A stretch of DNA of 64,000 nucleotides from JBBDJB01 sp040880125 (GCA_040880125.1 JBBDJB010000045.1:20194-84193); one strand, 5' to 3'; positions 19,601 through 29,000 are shown, counted from the stretch's first letter. Numbers and translations are program-made. Notes: generated from the letters alone by a model not told the origin.

Positions 19601-21261
19601 GCGGCCTGCGTGTCGAGCGACTGGTTTACCTGCGCCGTGTAGGCGTCATTGACGGCGACCGGCGGAATGCCAGTGTCTTCGACGGTGATCGTCACGGTGG
19701 CCGGGTCGGACAGGTCGGGGACGATCTCCGCCGTCATGCCGAAGTCGAGGCCTAGGTCGCTACTGAAGCTGGGACTCTGGTTGTGCAACGAGATGGCGAT
19801 TACATTCGTGCCCGCTACAAGAGAAGTATGATCTAAGATAATCTCGGTGAGACTGTTCTCATTGCCACCTCCAAAACCGCCCTCGGACAACGTGGTGTAC
19901 GTATCCGCTCCGCCGGACATGTTTAGCTGCCCGACACGTATGCCATTAATGTAAACGTAGGCACCGTCGTCCGCGAGGATATCGGCGGTCAGGCCGGCGA
20001 CCTGGGATGGGTCAACATCGAGTTCGAACGTCGTCTTAAAGTAGGCGGAGTAACGATCGCCGCTGGAAGGCGTACCAACATTGGTGACAATCTCCCCGTA
20101 GTCGATCGTGCCATACCCAAAGATGCTTTGCCCACTGCCGGTAAACGCCGGTCCATCATAGGAGCCGTCATTGAGGAACCACGTGCTATTGAAGTCCGAG
20201 TCCGCGATCGCCGGATCGGTTCCATCAAGCGGGTGAAGGAAATTCCACACCTGCCCTTCCGGTCCGTCGCCGGCAGTTATTAGCTGCGTAGACGCCGGTG
20301 TTTCCGCCGCCCGGTACGTAAACGAGTCGGTACCGAAGAAGTTCGGAGCGGGTGTATAGACGAAGGAACCATCGTTGTTGAAGTCGAGCGTACCGTTGGA
20401 GACGTCCGTATCCAGCACCGCCAGCATGGCGTCAATATCATTGGTCAATACGCCCGACCCGCTGCTGGTGACGGCCGACAGGGACATGTCGAACCCGATG
20501 TCCGAACTTTCCTCGTCGTCGTTGTGAACTTCGACCGCGATCAAATTAGCGCCGTCGTTCAGAACGAGACTGGGAATCGAGGACACGTCCACCGAGAAAT
20601 CGACGACGTTGTCTTCGTCACCTGTCGTTGTGGCGCCGGTCTCTGTAGTAACCGCTCCGCCAGGCAGATTCACCCGCAGAACCTCGACGCCGTTGATGTA
20701 GAAGATCCCGCCGTCGTCGAGCAACATGCTGAAGTCCAGGCGGTGAACCGCCGAAGCGTCGGCGAGCACGAATTCTTGCCGGAACAGGTAGGTGGTGACG
20801 CTGTTATCTCCGTTGATGCCGTCGCCGATCCCCTCCACAGTGGTCTGCGCACTGCCGCCGTCGATTCCGCCGGCGGCGAAAAGGGCCGGGTTATTTCCCC
20901 AGGGGCCGATCGTACTGGTGGCGATATCGAAGTCCGGCTCATACCATTGGTCGACTTCCGCATCGACCGGATAACCCATCGAGCCGCCCGGGTCGAACTG
21001 ATTCTTGATCTGGTCCAGGTAGTCCCAGTAATCGCCCGACGAGATCACTTCGGTCGACACATCCGCACCGGCAACCAGCGGCGTATTCTGATCGGTCTCG
21101 TAGCCAGGGTCGTCCACGGCGACGGCCGCCAGCACGCGGCGATGCTCGAGCAACTCCAGCCGCGGAAGCCAACTCTTGGCCACCTTCCGTCCCGCAGAAC
21201 GGCGCCTGAACCAATTGGGAAGTCCTCGCTGCTGATTACGCATCGAGCGGATTGCTGGCAT
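15760..21261 (-). CDS. Giant secreted protein: LEPR-XLL signal, PPC/Ig-like modules, NPP-type phosphodiesterase, dockerin-like end
   Basis: Secreted 1833-aa multidomain protein. ATG 21261 is preceded by GAGGAG. The LEPR-XLL-type motif LELLEHRRVLAA is at about 35-46. Three related beta modules follow, each with a DDGxxFYINGxEVLR-like core and an ending of the type LSVEVHQSGTSSSDI. Between them are cadherin/Ig-like tandem units (VNDAYTAQVNQS, FTYTITDDDG) and PPC-like sandwiches (TLAATPDSAGLDLSI). Residues about 1090-1411 form an alkaline-phosphatase-superfamily phosphodiesterase with an intact set: Asp in HISVDGLRSD, nucleophile Thr in ITLPNHTSMLTG, DPDLVGHGSGWGS and LTADHGG. After another PPC-like domain comes the shared module (1523 onward), with a calcium-loop DYNKDRFVDPVDQLFARNN and a Ser/acidic tail ending DWLAWDVL. 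Likely cell-surface or extracellular; the phosphoester substrate is unknown. Confidence 0.88.
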   Translation of the reverse strand: MPAIRSMRNQQRGLPNWFRRRSAGRKVAKSWLPRLELLEHRRVLAAVAVDDPGYETDQNTPLVAGADVSTEVISSGDYWDYLDQIKNQFDPGGSMGYPVDAEVDQWYEPDFDIATSTIGPWGNNPALFAAGGIDGGSAQTTVEGIGDGINGDNSVTTYLFRQEFVLADASAVHRLDFSMLLDDGGIFYINGVEVLRVNLPGGAVTTETGATTTGDEDNVVDFSVDVSSIPSLVLNDGANLIAVEVHNDDEESSDIGFDMSLSAVTSSGSGVLTNDIDAMLAVLDTDVSNGTLDFNNDGSFVYTPAPNFFGTDSFTYRAAETPASTQLITAGDGPEGQVWNFLHPLDGTDPAIADSDFNSTWFLNDGSYDGPAFTGSGQSIFGYGTIDYGEIVTNVGTPSSGDRYSAYFKTTFELDVDPSQVAGLTADILADDGAYVYINGIRVGQLNMSGGADTYTTLSEGGFGGGNENSLTEIILDHTSLVAGTNVIAISLHNQSPSFSSDLGLDFGMTAEIVPDLSDPATVTITVEDTGIPPVAVNDAYTAQVNQSLDTQAAGLASVLDNEGPITEMGDASFAVNVNDSGTHGTVVMDPSTGHFVFTPDTNFKGTTTFTYTITDDDGTSVPATVSISVEGDLITDNQQAIDPLGSLVYTSETNPLFDAPGQTHTFPVVFSAGQSVTLAATPDSAGLDLSIAIRDASSAIVASADTGGANAAEVIQNFLPASGDYTVEVTSESGSGNYSVQMVLGAAVEEEEHGGPSNDSQGTAQDLGSAFTDLGGGVADRAAVLGTGSTVNDDWYSFTLAGGQSATLAAEILGGLEVDVETVFQLDHTWRYNRTDNFTSGWHDTTYPVGGNWSSGPGLLGVESSTLSEPIRTTFGSYDSSRITYYFQTDFEFSGDPEEVSLALRHMVDDGAVFYLNGAEVLRFNMEPGTVTSTTQASDAPNNASLSGFVDLPTDALVVGTNRLSVEVHQSGTSSSDIVFGAELQIETPVNPEFELYDAGMNLVGTGTPSDNADFVIPNFVAPAAGTYFARIAGGSSPYNMVVVRGSDFDTEPNDAVDPDAQDISQTGHALGYVIDNLEDEGGTGAQVDHVIHISVDGLRSDLLQGLISSNPAEYDAFIQLENEGAFTYNARTDYTHTITLPNHTSMLTGRPVLAPDGQPDTVAHLWTTNSDPSPSQTLHNNHPSVDYIYSTFDVAHDADLLTRHYGNKTKFSIYEQSYSAAAGAPDTNPEGGDNGTDKIDDTLITDDLGAMITPFIAALNSTPDGERTYNFLHFADPDLVGHGSGWGSNDWNESVADVNDDLAALIAAINANPELAGKTAIVLTADHGGVNTGHFDADDPLVYTIPLYVWGPGFDGGANLYEVFSEFVVDPGADNPDYNDPNQPLRNGSTGNLSMVLLGLDPVPGSSIFVTESIAPPANLDHYSVDVTAGEPISVKTFTPTGGMSDLANNLDPAIEIYDPTGTLVASAEDGATDGLNVDFSYEAEMTGKYTVVVRADSTPEGDIFGEYFLDVNVGEDEPAATVEGRHVFYNDSFFDDATFGNDDDTAIDPTKSALLPGQTATNANYISYTRGINGIMVDIANPEGTVDAADFEFHDMGRNGDTPTAAQAPDSITVRPGEGVGGSDRVVMTWDTSAGIVFDTTWLRVTVLESVGLDAADVFYFGSAPGEGSGGEFAQVDPADELGARNNTHGFGNPATVDDPWDYNKDRFVDPVDQLFARNNGTGFTTRLNLMSAPAAGLLSAELSSGDSDGGPTAAALTGGESGWSTQDTDVLGDSSTGGGSSAAADERIWSEEDEEAVLVGSSANSSSAYSSDMDGALSEDADWLAWDVL

Positions 21262-21766
21262 TTCGTATTCTCCTCGTCCCTAAAATCGCGAATGTGGTCT
21301 CTGTCCGTGGCGGCAGCAGATGCGCCGACGCCCGCGGCGAGCCGCGAGCGGCACGTCAAGACAAAGTGGGGGAAGTACTGTTCCGGAAAAATCGGGGGGA
21401 CCGGTTAAACTTGCGTAATCCGGCATATATGAAGTTACGCGAGTGATGGAGCAACCTCTACAGAGAAACGCGATTCGCAACGGCAAAACACCGCTGCAAG
21501 CCTTTGTAGATAAAGACTTATGGCGCCAGTTTTTTTCTAATCAGAACTGCTGCCGGAAGGAAATTACCCCCTGAGCGAGATCACAGCCGCTCGAAGCTCA
21601 AAGGGGGTGTCTGACTCCGACTGGCCGAATAAGCACCGCCTCTTTGGGGGGTGCGGGGCAGCAGCCTGTTGGATTTTGCCAAACCTGCCGACAAGTTTCT
21701 AGGCAGGCCAAGCGAGTTTCCGTCGACTTCGCCGACAACGCGTGCGTGCTTTTTAGGCACCGTGTC
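21262..21766. other. Intergenic region between the giant genes, with palindromic remnant
   Basis: About 505 bases, more A/T-rich near 21480-21560 (TTTTTTTCTAATCAG), which suits a promoter region for the leftward 1833-aa gene. A hairpin (GCACCGCC...GGGGGGTGC) lies at 21633-21653. The sequence AGCAGCCTGTTGGATTTT at 21660-21677 matches one end of the MITE-like element at 31427-31581. No gene is supported. Confidence 0.45.
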
Positions 21767-22796
21767 GCCGCGGCGCGCCACGGTCGTTGATGCAGGCGAA
21801 CTGCGTAATCAACTATGCGTGGCGCGCCTCTGCGCGGATGTCTTACACCACGTCCCAGGCGAGCCAGTCGGCGTCTTCGCTGAGGGCGCCGTCGACGCTG
21901 CTGGAATTGGCGCCGCTGGAATTGGCGCCGCTGCCGACCAGCACCGCTTCGTCGTCCGCCTCGGACCAGATGCGCTCATCCGCCGCGGCACTGGAGCCGC
22001 CGGCGGTCGAACTGTCCCCGAGAGCATCGCTAGCGAGCGTCGACCAGCCGCTCTCGCCGCCGGTCAAGGCCGCTGCGGTGGGACCGCCATCCGACTCGCC
22101 GCTGGACAGCCCGGCCGAAAACGGGCCGGCCGAAAGCAGGCCGGCCGCCGGTGCGGACATCAGGTTCAGGCGAGTCGTAAAGCCCGTCCCATTGTTACGG
22201 GCAAAGAGCTGATCGACCGGATCGACAAACCGGTCCTTGTTGTAGTCCCACGGGTCGTCGACGGTGGCGGGATTGCCAAACCCGTGGGTGTTGTTGCGGG
22301 CGCCGAGTTCGTCGGCCGGATCGATCTGGGCGAACTCTCCACCGGAACCTTCGCCCGGCGCCGAGCCGAAGTAGAAGACATCGGCCGCGTCCAAGCCCAC
22401 CGACTCCAGCACGGTGACGCGGAGCCAGGTGGTGTCGAAGACGATGCCGGCGGACGTGTCCCAAGTCATGACCACGCGATCGGACCCACCTACACCTTCG
22501 CCCGGCCCCACCGTGATGCTGTCCGGCGCGGGTGCCGCCGTCGGCGTGTCGCCATTGCGGCCCATGTCGTGGAACTCGAAGTCGGCGGCGTCGACCGTGC
22601 CTTCCGGATTGGCGATGTCGACCATGATGCCGTTGATGCCACGGGTGTAGCTGATGTAGTTGGCGTTCGTGGCGGTCTGGCCGGGCAGCAACGCCGACTT
22701 GGTCGGATCGATGGCCGTGTCATCGTCGTTGCCGAAGGTCGCATCGTCGAAGAACGAGTCGTTGTAGAAGACGTGCCGACCTTCGACGGTGGCGGC
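21767..22796 (-). repeat. Near-identical 1-kb duplication, copy B (3' end of 718-aa gene and flank)
   Basis: Partner of 15691-16698. It includes the downstream stem-loop (21767-21836) and the whole C-terminal module. The main differences are a few extra SSGANSS/GPFSAG codons in the linker and single substitutions. Confidence 0.9.
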
Positions 22797-23999
22797 TTCA
22801 CTGTTCACAAATATGCTCGACCCCGGAACTGGATCGAGTCCGAGCAGTGCCATCGCAAGGTTTGCGGTGGAGCCGTTGCGCAGGGGCTGTCCCGAGGCGT
22901 TGTAATCGGGCCGAACTTCACCGGGATCGACGACCAAACCACTGAACATCGAATACAGGTCCGCCCCCGGTGTTATACCCGGCCCCCAGACGAAAACGGG
23001 CACGGAATTGATCGCGGGGATCGTTGGGTCCGTGTGGCCGAACCCGTCACCACCGTGGCTGGCCGTAATTACGAGCGTGACGTTTCCGGCGATCTTGGTA
23101 TTGGTCGTGACGTGATCGAGAAGTTGCCCGAGGTAACCGTCCACGTCGCTCAGGGCCAGGTTCCACGTGGAACTACCCCAGCCGTCGCCATGACCCCATA
23201 AGTCGAGATCCGCGATATTCAAAAAGCTGTAAGTGCGACTTCCGGCGAGAGTGGCTTGCAAGGCTGTAATGAAGGGGTCGATGACGTCCCCCAGCAGGTT
23301 GGTGATAAAATTCTGATCGATCTTGTTGCGGCCGTTATCTCCACCGGCGGGATTGGAATCGACCGCGCCGTTGGTTGCATCGTAGCTGGTGGCGATGGCG
23401 CTGAAGATCGATTTGTTTGCGTAGAGCCGCGTTACCAGGCCCGCGTCGTGGGCGACATCGAACGTGCTCGCCACATAATCCACGAACGGATTGCGGCTGT
23501 GCACGGTTCCCTCGGCGGTATTATCATTCCACCAGTGCGCTACGCTGTCTGCCTGACCCTCGGGCGGTTCCACGGGCCGCCCGGTCAGCATCGTGAAATG
23601 ATTGGGGAGCGTAATGACGTGCGAGTAGTCCGTGCGGGCGTTCAGCGTAAACGCGCCCTCGTTCTGCAACCGGACGAAGTTGGGGATGCTTTCCGCGTCG
23701 GATTCCAGTACGTCTTGAAAAAACTTCGCGCTGAGCCCTTCGATGCTAACGTGAATGACGTGATCGACTTCAGAAATCTCGGCTACCGAAGTCAGCGGCT
23801 TCGCCACCGGCGCGGGGCTGAAAGGCGCAATGGTGGCGATCGGTGCGGTATCACCACACGTTCCAGTGCAGTACGCATTGACACTTAACAACCGGCGCTG
23901 TTCGAGGCGCTCGATCCGCAGGTGCGTAGCGGCGTACCGCCGGTGCTTCCGATGGAACTGCCTCTGAGGGAGCCGAATCTCCGGCTGACCAATACCCAA
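21843..23999 (-). CDS. Secreted NPP-like phosphodiesterase homologue with altered metal ligands, dockerin-like end
   Basis: 718-aa paralogue of the neighbouring giant protein, reduced to signal, phosphodiesterase-like domain and C-terminal module. TTG start at 23999 with GGGGAG seven bases upstream. IERLEQRRLLS (about 29-39) is the LEPR-XLL-type signal. Residues about 79-400 align with the phosphodiesterase domain. The nucleophile region ITLPNHFTMLTG and ADLDLWGHGDGWGS are kept. The first metal Asp is Glu87 (VSIEGLS), and the Asp of the ADHGG motif is Ser314 (ITASHGG). This predicts weak or no hydrolase activity. The region from about 402 is the module shared with the 1833-aa protein: VEGRHVFYNDSFF, the calcium loop DYNKDRFVDPVD, then a Ser-rich tail ending DWLAWDVV. 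Possibly a binding protein derived from an enzyme. Confidence 0.86.
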   Translation of the reverse strand: MGIGQPEIRLPQRQFHRKHRRYAATHLRIERLEQRRLLSVNAYCTGTCGDTAPIATIAPFSPAPVAKPLTSVAEISEVDHVIHVSIEGLSAKFFQDVLESDAESIPNFVRLQNEGAFTLNARTDYSHVITLPNHFTMLTGRPVEPPEGQADSVAHWWNDNTAEGTVHSRNPFVDYVASTFDVAHDAGLVTRLYANKSIFSAIATSYDATNGAVDSNPAGGDNGRNKIDQNFITNLLGDVIDPFITALQATLAGSRTYSFLNIADLDLWGHGDGWGSSTWNLALSDVDGYLGQLLDHVTTNTKIAGNVTLVITASHGGDGFGHTDPTIPAINSVPVFVWGPGITPGADLYSMFSGLVVDPGEVRPDYNASGQPLRNGSTANLAMALLGLDPVPGSSIFVNSEAATVEGRHVFYNDSFFDDATFGNDDDTAIDPTKSALLPGQTATNANYISYTRGINGIMVDIANPEGTVDAADFEFHDMGRNGDTPTAAPAPDSITVGPGEGVGGSDRVVMTWDTSAGIVFDTTWLRVTVLESVGLDAADVFYFGSAPGEGSGGEFAQIDPADELGARNNTHGFGNPATVDDPWDYNKDRFVDPVDQLFARNNGTGFTTRLNLMSAPAAGLLSAGPFSAGLSSGESDGGPTAAALTGGESGWSTLASDALGDSSTAGGSSAAADERIWSEADDEAVLVGSGANSSGANSSSVDGALSEDADWLAWDVV

Positions 24000-24327
24000 T
24001 GTTTCGCTCCCCGCTCCTCGAATCCACGGACCCAGAGCCGTCTGGTGCAGTAGGTGCCTCCCCGTGCTGCTCTCGCCAGTATCCGCACAGCGAAGGAAAA
24101 AATCCAGCTTTCACTTTGTGCGCCAGGGGAGAGTAGGCCGACGAGAAGGTCGCATTGCGCATTGGGGGCTCGGCCACCCGTTGCGGGATGGGACCGGATT
24201 TCAAGCAGGTGACGGCAGACGTGGGCGAGTCCCGCTTCGGTGAATGCCTGCCCGCACTATGTATGGGGATGCGCTGGGCACAAGCTCTGCCCGCAAGTGT
24301 GGTGCCCGGCGGCAGGAATGCGAAAAC
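24000..24327. other. Intergenic region upstream of the 718-aa gene
   Basis: 328 bases between the start of the 718-aa gene and the end of the leftward lipoprotein gene. Presumably it carries the promoter of the former, but I see no clear promoter boxes, repeat or gene. Confidence 0.4.
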
Positions 24328-24840
24328 CTATTGGCGAGAGGCATTTCCCTCGGCAGGCGTCACGATGACGGTGAATTGGTTCTCGCGAGGCTCGACCGTG
24401 TACTCCAATTTCGAAGTGCCATAATCGGCGAACTTGCGGTCGACTGCACCGCCGTGATCATGCTTCACGCCCGCGATCGAGTCGGCGGCGAGAACCTGAA
24501 CGACGATTGCCCGGTGTTTTCCGGCAACCGCCCCGTCGGCCTGTTCGTATGTGCCCAGCTCAAAGGATCCATCGCGTTGGATTTTGCCGCGGGCGGTCAG
24601 CGGATGATTCACCGATTGAAACTCGATCACGCCCGTCTTGACCGGTTGCCGATCAGGGAACATGACCACGCCCCGAACCTTGTGGGTCGGCGTTCGATCG
24701 CTGGAACACCCCGCGGCAATCAGCGCGGACAGTAGTACGACTCTAAGAGCGCCCACGGCACGTCCGTGATGTGAAAAAAAGAAAGCTGCAGCGAAAGGCG
24801 AAACACGACGGACCGTTACAGGCTGTCGGCGCGGTTGCAA
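24328..24840 (-). CDS. Small lipoprotein with carboxypeptidase-regulatory/transthyretin-like domain
   Basis: Predicted lipoprotein of 170 aa (fewer with a later start). The hydrophobic core LRVVLLSALIAAGCSS ends in a lipobox Cys. The remainder is a single beta-sandwich of the kind common next to DUF1559 genes in planctomycetes: VRGVVMFPDRQPVKTGVIEFQ, then GKIQRDGSFELGTY, the middle segment GKHRAIVVQVLA, and a C-terminal SKLEYTVEPRENQFTVIV. The longest reading frame starts with TTG at 24840 and overlaps the preceding DUF1559 gene by 25 bases. A GTG at 24756, right before the hydrophobic core, is more likely. Probably co-transcribed with the DUF1559 gene. Function unknown. Confidence 0.75.
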   Translation of the reverse strand: MQPRRQPVTVRRVSPFAAAFFFSHHGRAVGALRVVLLSALIAAGCSSDRTPTHKVRGVVMFPDRQPVKTGVIEFQSVNHPLTARGKIQRDGSFELGTYEQADGAVAGKHRAIVVQVLAADSIAGVKHDHGGAVDRKFADYGTSKLEYTVEPRENQFTVIVTPAEGNASRQ

Positions 24841-25796
24841 AGGTAGCCCAGCGTCGTCGTGTCAATGAGGTTGCTGATAGCTCGAACGCTGCCGTCTCCC
24901 ATGGCGAACATGCATACCTCGCGGTGCCAGCTTCCGAATCCCAAGACGGCGCCCGGCGAGTCTTCGGGAGACCGAGCCAGGGGCACTCCGGGGCCTCCGA
25001 CCCGGGCGAAGGCAGCCAAGTCCTCGCCATTGAACAGGGGGCCATTGTGAGGCTGCTTGGTGAGGTTGGCGGGAGTCACGTGCAATTCCCCCACCAGCGC
25101 GGTGTTGCTCAGGCCGTCGAGCACATCGGCGACCCGGATGACATCCACCCAATTAATCGGCGTGTCGCCGTTGCACTTCGCCCTGCTGGAAATGATGATG
25201 CCCGTACCATTTCCCCCAAGAAAAAAGTCGTCCGGGCCGCCAACGGCGCCGGGAGAAAGGTCGCCGTGGTTTGCGGCATAATCACCCACGGCACCGCCAT
25301 GGACGGTGATTTGGCGAACGGCGCCGCAACCGCACGGCATAGTGAAATACTCGCGGGACGAGTTACTCGGCGCGATCGCGTCACCGTGCGAACGGCGCTC
25401 CGGACAGATATACGTGGAGACGACCCGATTGCGAACTTCGGCTGGATGGTCTCCGTAGGGCGCGTTCAAGTCCCATGAAGCAAAATCACTATCCCGATCG
25501 ATGAAAGGCATGATCCGCACCAACCAAGACGGCTGCACGCCCCCGCAGTCGTACGGAGGCCTCGCGTCGAGTGGCGGTTCCAGTCGGGCGGGAGGGAATG
25601 CCCCATTGGTCGTCTCGAAGGCAATCGTCGCCAGGGCAATTTGCTTGATGTTGTTCTTACAACGAAGTTGACGGGCTGCAGCCCGCGATGAGGAGATCGC
25701 CGGCAAGAGCAGGCCGGCGAGGATCCCGATAATGACAATCACGATCAGCAGTTCGATCAGTGTAAAAGCTGCGCGCCGGCCTCGGGTAGGGGGCAT
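24816..25796 (-). CDS. DUF1559 protein with type IV pilin-like N-terminus
   Basis: Planctomycete DUF1559 protein of about 326 aa. ATG 25796 follows GGAG at the right distance; the frame extends further upstream but without signal character. The N-terminus is the prepilin methylation/processing motif and hydrophobic helix FTLIELLIVIVIIGILAGLLLP, preceded by basic residues. The DUF1559 body shows LRCKNNIKQIALATIAFE, the short Cys-containing VVSTYICPERRS, and near the C-terminus VCMFAMGDGSVRAISNLID. Such proteins are expected at the cell envelope as pseudopilins. They occur in large families in these genomes and no specific role is established. It sits in the giant-protein block with a small lipoprotein gene overlapping its 3' end. 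Confidence 0.92.
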   Translation of the reverse strand: MPPTRGRRAAFTLIELLIVIVIIGILAGLLLPAISSSRAAARQLRCKNNIKQIALATIAFETTNGAFPPARLEPPLDARPPYDCGGVQPSWLVRIMPFIDRDSDFASWDLNAPYGDHPAEVRNRVVSTYICPERRSHGDAIAPSNSSREYFTMPCGCGAVRQITVHGGAVGDYAANHGDLSPGAVGGPDDFFLGGNGTGIIISSRAKCNGDTPINWVDVIRVADVLDGLSNTALVGELHVTPANLTKQPHNGPLFNGEDLAAFARVGGPGVPLARSPEDSPGAVLGFGSWHREVCMFAMGDGSVRAISNLIDTTTLGYLCNRADSL

Positions 25797-26096
25797 AATA
25801 ACTCCTTCTCGTTCCTTGTTCCGCCGCAGAACGCCCGCGATCCGACCATCGACTAACATATGGACCTGCGGAGGCCCGTGTCAAATAGAAAAAAGTTCGC
25901 CAATTATATTAAAACCCGGCCGATACCGTTTGTTTCAGCGGGAGCACGGGCAATTTCTGCTGACCCCTCATGAAGAAAGGCCTTGCGTCACCAAAACATA
26001 CGTCTTATTTCGGACGCACTAGGGGAATTTGTGGTAATGACAGCGTTTTTTTGAGTTTATTTCGACTTCGCAAAAAGAGGGCAGAAGGCGAGGGCA
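25797..26096. other. A/T-richer intergenic region
   Basis: 300 bases between the DUF1559 start and the end of the next leftward giant gene. It is noticeably A/T-rich (25885-25915 and 26038-26075), consistent with the promoter of the DUF1559 gene and the transcript end of the giant gene. No clear hairpin or coding sequence is seen. Confidence 0.4.
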
Positions 26097-29000
26097 TTAC
26101 AGCACGTCCCAGGCGAGCCAGCCGTCGAGTTCCTCGAAGACTGCGTCCATAACGCTGCGTGGCGTGTCCCCCAGAAGGTCCGCCGGAGCATCGTCCTGCT
26201 CGCTCCAAATCCGCGCGTCGGTCACCGCCGCGTGCAAGCCGTCTGAAGCGCGGCAGAGCTGGGCATCCGCCGGCAGCTCAGGCTGGTCATCGGTGTGGCC
26301 GGCCGCCATGGGGGGGAGAGCGGCGGATGTGTCCGGACCGTTATTGCCGATTGCCAGCGGTGCAATCGCCGGAGCAGTGAAAAGAACCAGACGAGTGAGA
26401 AAGCCCGTCCCATGGTTACGGGCGAAGAGCTGATCCGCCGGGTCGACAAATCGGTCCTTGTTGTAGTCCCAAGGGTCGTTGACGGTGGCGGGATTGCCAA
26501 ACCCGTGCGTGTTGTTGCGGGCGCCGAGTTCGTCCGCGGGATCGATCTGGGCGAACTCTCCGCCGGAACCTTCGCCCGGTGCGGAGCCGAAATAAAAGAC
26601 ATCCGGTGCCGACAATCCCAGCGGCATGCCAACCGTGACGCGGAGCCAGGTCGTGTCGAAGACGATGCCGCCGGACGTGTCCCAAATCAGCGTAACGCGA
26701 TCCGAGCCGTTTACGCCTTCGCCCGGCCGCACGGTGAAAATGTCGGGCGGCGGGGCAACGCTCTCGGACGTGCCGTCGCGGCCCATATCGTGGAACTGGA
26801 AGTCCGCAAGCTCGGGCGTCTTGGCCGGCTGGTAGACGTCGACGATCAGGCCGTTGATGCCCTGAGTGTAGTTGACATAGTTGGCGAAGCTGGCCGTCTG
26901 GCCGGGTAGTAGGGCTGTCTTGTCCGGGTCGATGGCGCCGTCGTCGGCGGAGTTAGCCGCCGGATCGTCGCCGTCAAAGAACGAGTCGTTGTAAAAGACC
27001 TGCCGGCCGAAGATCAACGCCGGCGGAGCCGTCGATTCGGCGCGGATCAGCACCGCTTCGTCTCCCGCGACGATCGCTTCCCCGAAGAACGAGCCCGAGC
27101 CGCTGCCGAAATCCGTCGTCGCTTCGCTGAGGATGACGAAAGTCGTGGAAGGGCTGGCTATCGCCAGGCTGCTGGTGATGCCTGTGCCGGTCCACAGTAC
27201 GGGTGCGTTTTGATCCCGGGCGTGATCCATCTGCGCCTGGTGCGTGGTCAGCGGCGACGGGTCGAGGTCGTCGTAGTTGATCACCAGGCCGTTGTCGTGC
27301 AGATCGAACGTGCCGCTGGGCGTCGCGCCGCCGGCAACGTCCAGCAGAGGCGTCACCAGCACCTTGTCGCCGCCGGCAGTCATCCGGGCCAGCGCGCCGG
27401 CCCCGATCGAGAGGCTCCGCAGGTGCTGCGTCGCGTCGATCACCAGTTCCGTGCCGCTGCCAGTGACGTTGATCGCCAGGTTATCCGAATCGAGTGCGGC
27501 ATCTTCCCGCAGTGTGTAGAGGCCGCCGTTGATGTTGAGCGTGTTCTGCCCTGGTCCCATTGCCACGCGGAAGTCGGCCAGCCCGGCCGAAACCAGACCG
27601 GGTGATTCGATCGTCACCACGTCATCGGGATCAGACGCATCCGACGCGCCGGTGTCAATCACCACGTTCGTGATGCTGAAGAAAGTCAGTGGGTCGAAGA
27701 GGTGTCCTCCGCTGGTGCCGGTGAGGCGATTGACGTTGCTGGCGGGTGAGTCGACAAGGATATTATCCTCGCTGCCGGGCGTAACGACTGTAAAGGTATC
27801 GAATCCCTTCACCTCCAGCGGCCCGCCGCCAAACAGCGTGCTTAGGCCGAAGTAGTTGACCGCATGGCCGCCTATTTCAACGGTTCCCACGCCCGGCGTT
27901 CCGGTGGCGGGTGTGTAGGCACCGTCGATCGTGCCGTCGCCCTCGACCCGCAGCCGGTTGCCGGGCGGGCCGGCGTCGAAGCCGGCGAAGTACGTGATCG
28001 GTGAAGAGATCGCTCCTATGACGTTGAGCAGATCATTGCCATTGGCGGCGTTAATCAACAGCGGCGCCCCGACGGCCGTGCCCATGACGAGGATCTCGTT
28101 ATCGCCCGGGCCGGCATTCAGCGTCAAATCCTCGAATGTGTCGTACGCGACCGTGGCCGACGAGCTGCGCGCCAACGTGTTGGGAGTGATAGTGAAGCTG
28201 TCGGAGTTCAGGTTGGATGTGTCGTCTGCGATCAGGATGTCGTCATCGGCACCGCCCAGCAGCGAAACTGCGCCTTGCAAAGTCGCCATATTGCCTGCGG
28301 TGGGGCTGAGCGTGAACGTGTCGTCGCCGTCGCCGCCGTGAACGGTGACGGGCGTACCGGCGGCGGTGCTCTCGATATTCACCGCGTTATTGCTGGTGCC
28401 GGCGAAGACCTCCAGCCCTTCGATTGTTGCGTAGGTGACAATCGCTGAGAATGATCGCGTGAAAATCGTATCGGTGATCGTGAAGTCATCCGACAGGGCA
28501 TTGCTGGTGTCATCAACGACCAGCGTATCGCTGTTGCCCTGGCCGTTGACGGTGATGGCGCCGTTCAGCGTATTGATGTGGCCCAGGTTCGCGCCCAGCG
28601 TGATCGTGTCGTCGCCGGAGCCGGCATTGATGGTGAGCGGAACACCGGCAACGGAGGACTGGACGTCGATCGCGTCGTCGCCGAAGCCGGCATTGAAAAT
28701 GACCTCATCGATCGTGCTGTAGTGGACGATGCCCGATCCGGACCGGGTCAGCGTATTGCTGGTGAGGGTGTAGGTGCTATCCAAGCCGCTGAAGACGTCA
28801 TAGTAGACGAGCGAGTCGGTGTCGAACTGGCCGTTGACGAAGACGTCGCCCTGGACGTTTGTCACGTCGCCGGTGGTGCCGCCAATGACGACGCGGTCCT
28901 CGCCGCCCCGGGTGTTGATGGTGGTCTGCGTGGCTGCGGCATTGCTTTGGATGTTGAATGTGTTGTCCGACGAGCCGCCGTGCAGGGTGACCACTTCCAT

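Noticed and set aside
16186..19755. Long plus-strand reading frame (1189 codons) inside the 1833-aa giant gene
   Set aside because: It is the antisense of a well-supported gene. Its Val/Gly/Arg/Asp-rich product has no domain, and such frames are expected opposite Asp/Gly/Thr-rich, GC-rich coding DNA.
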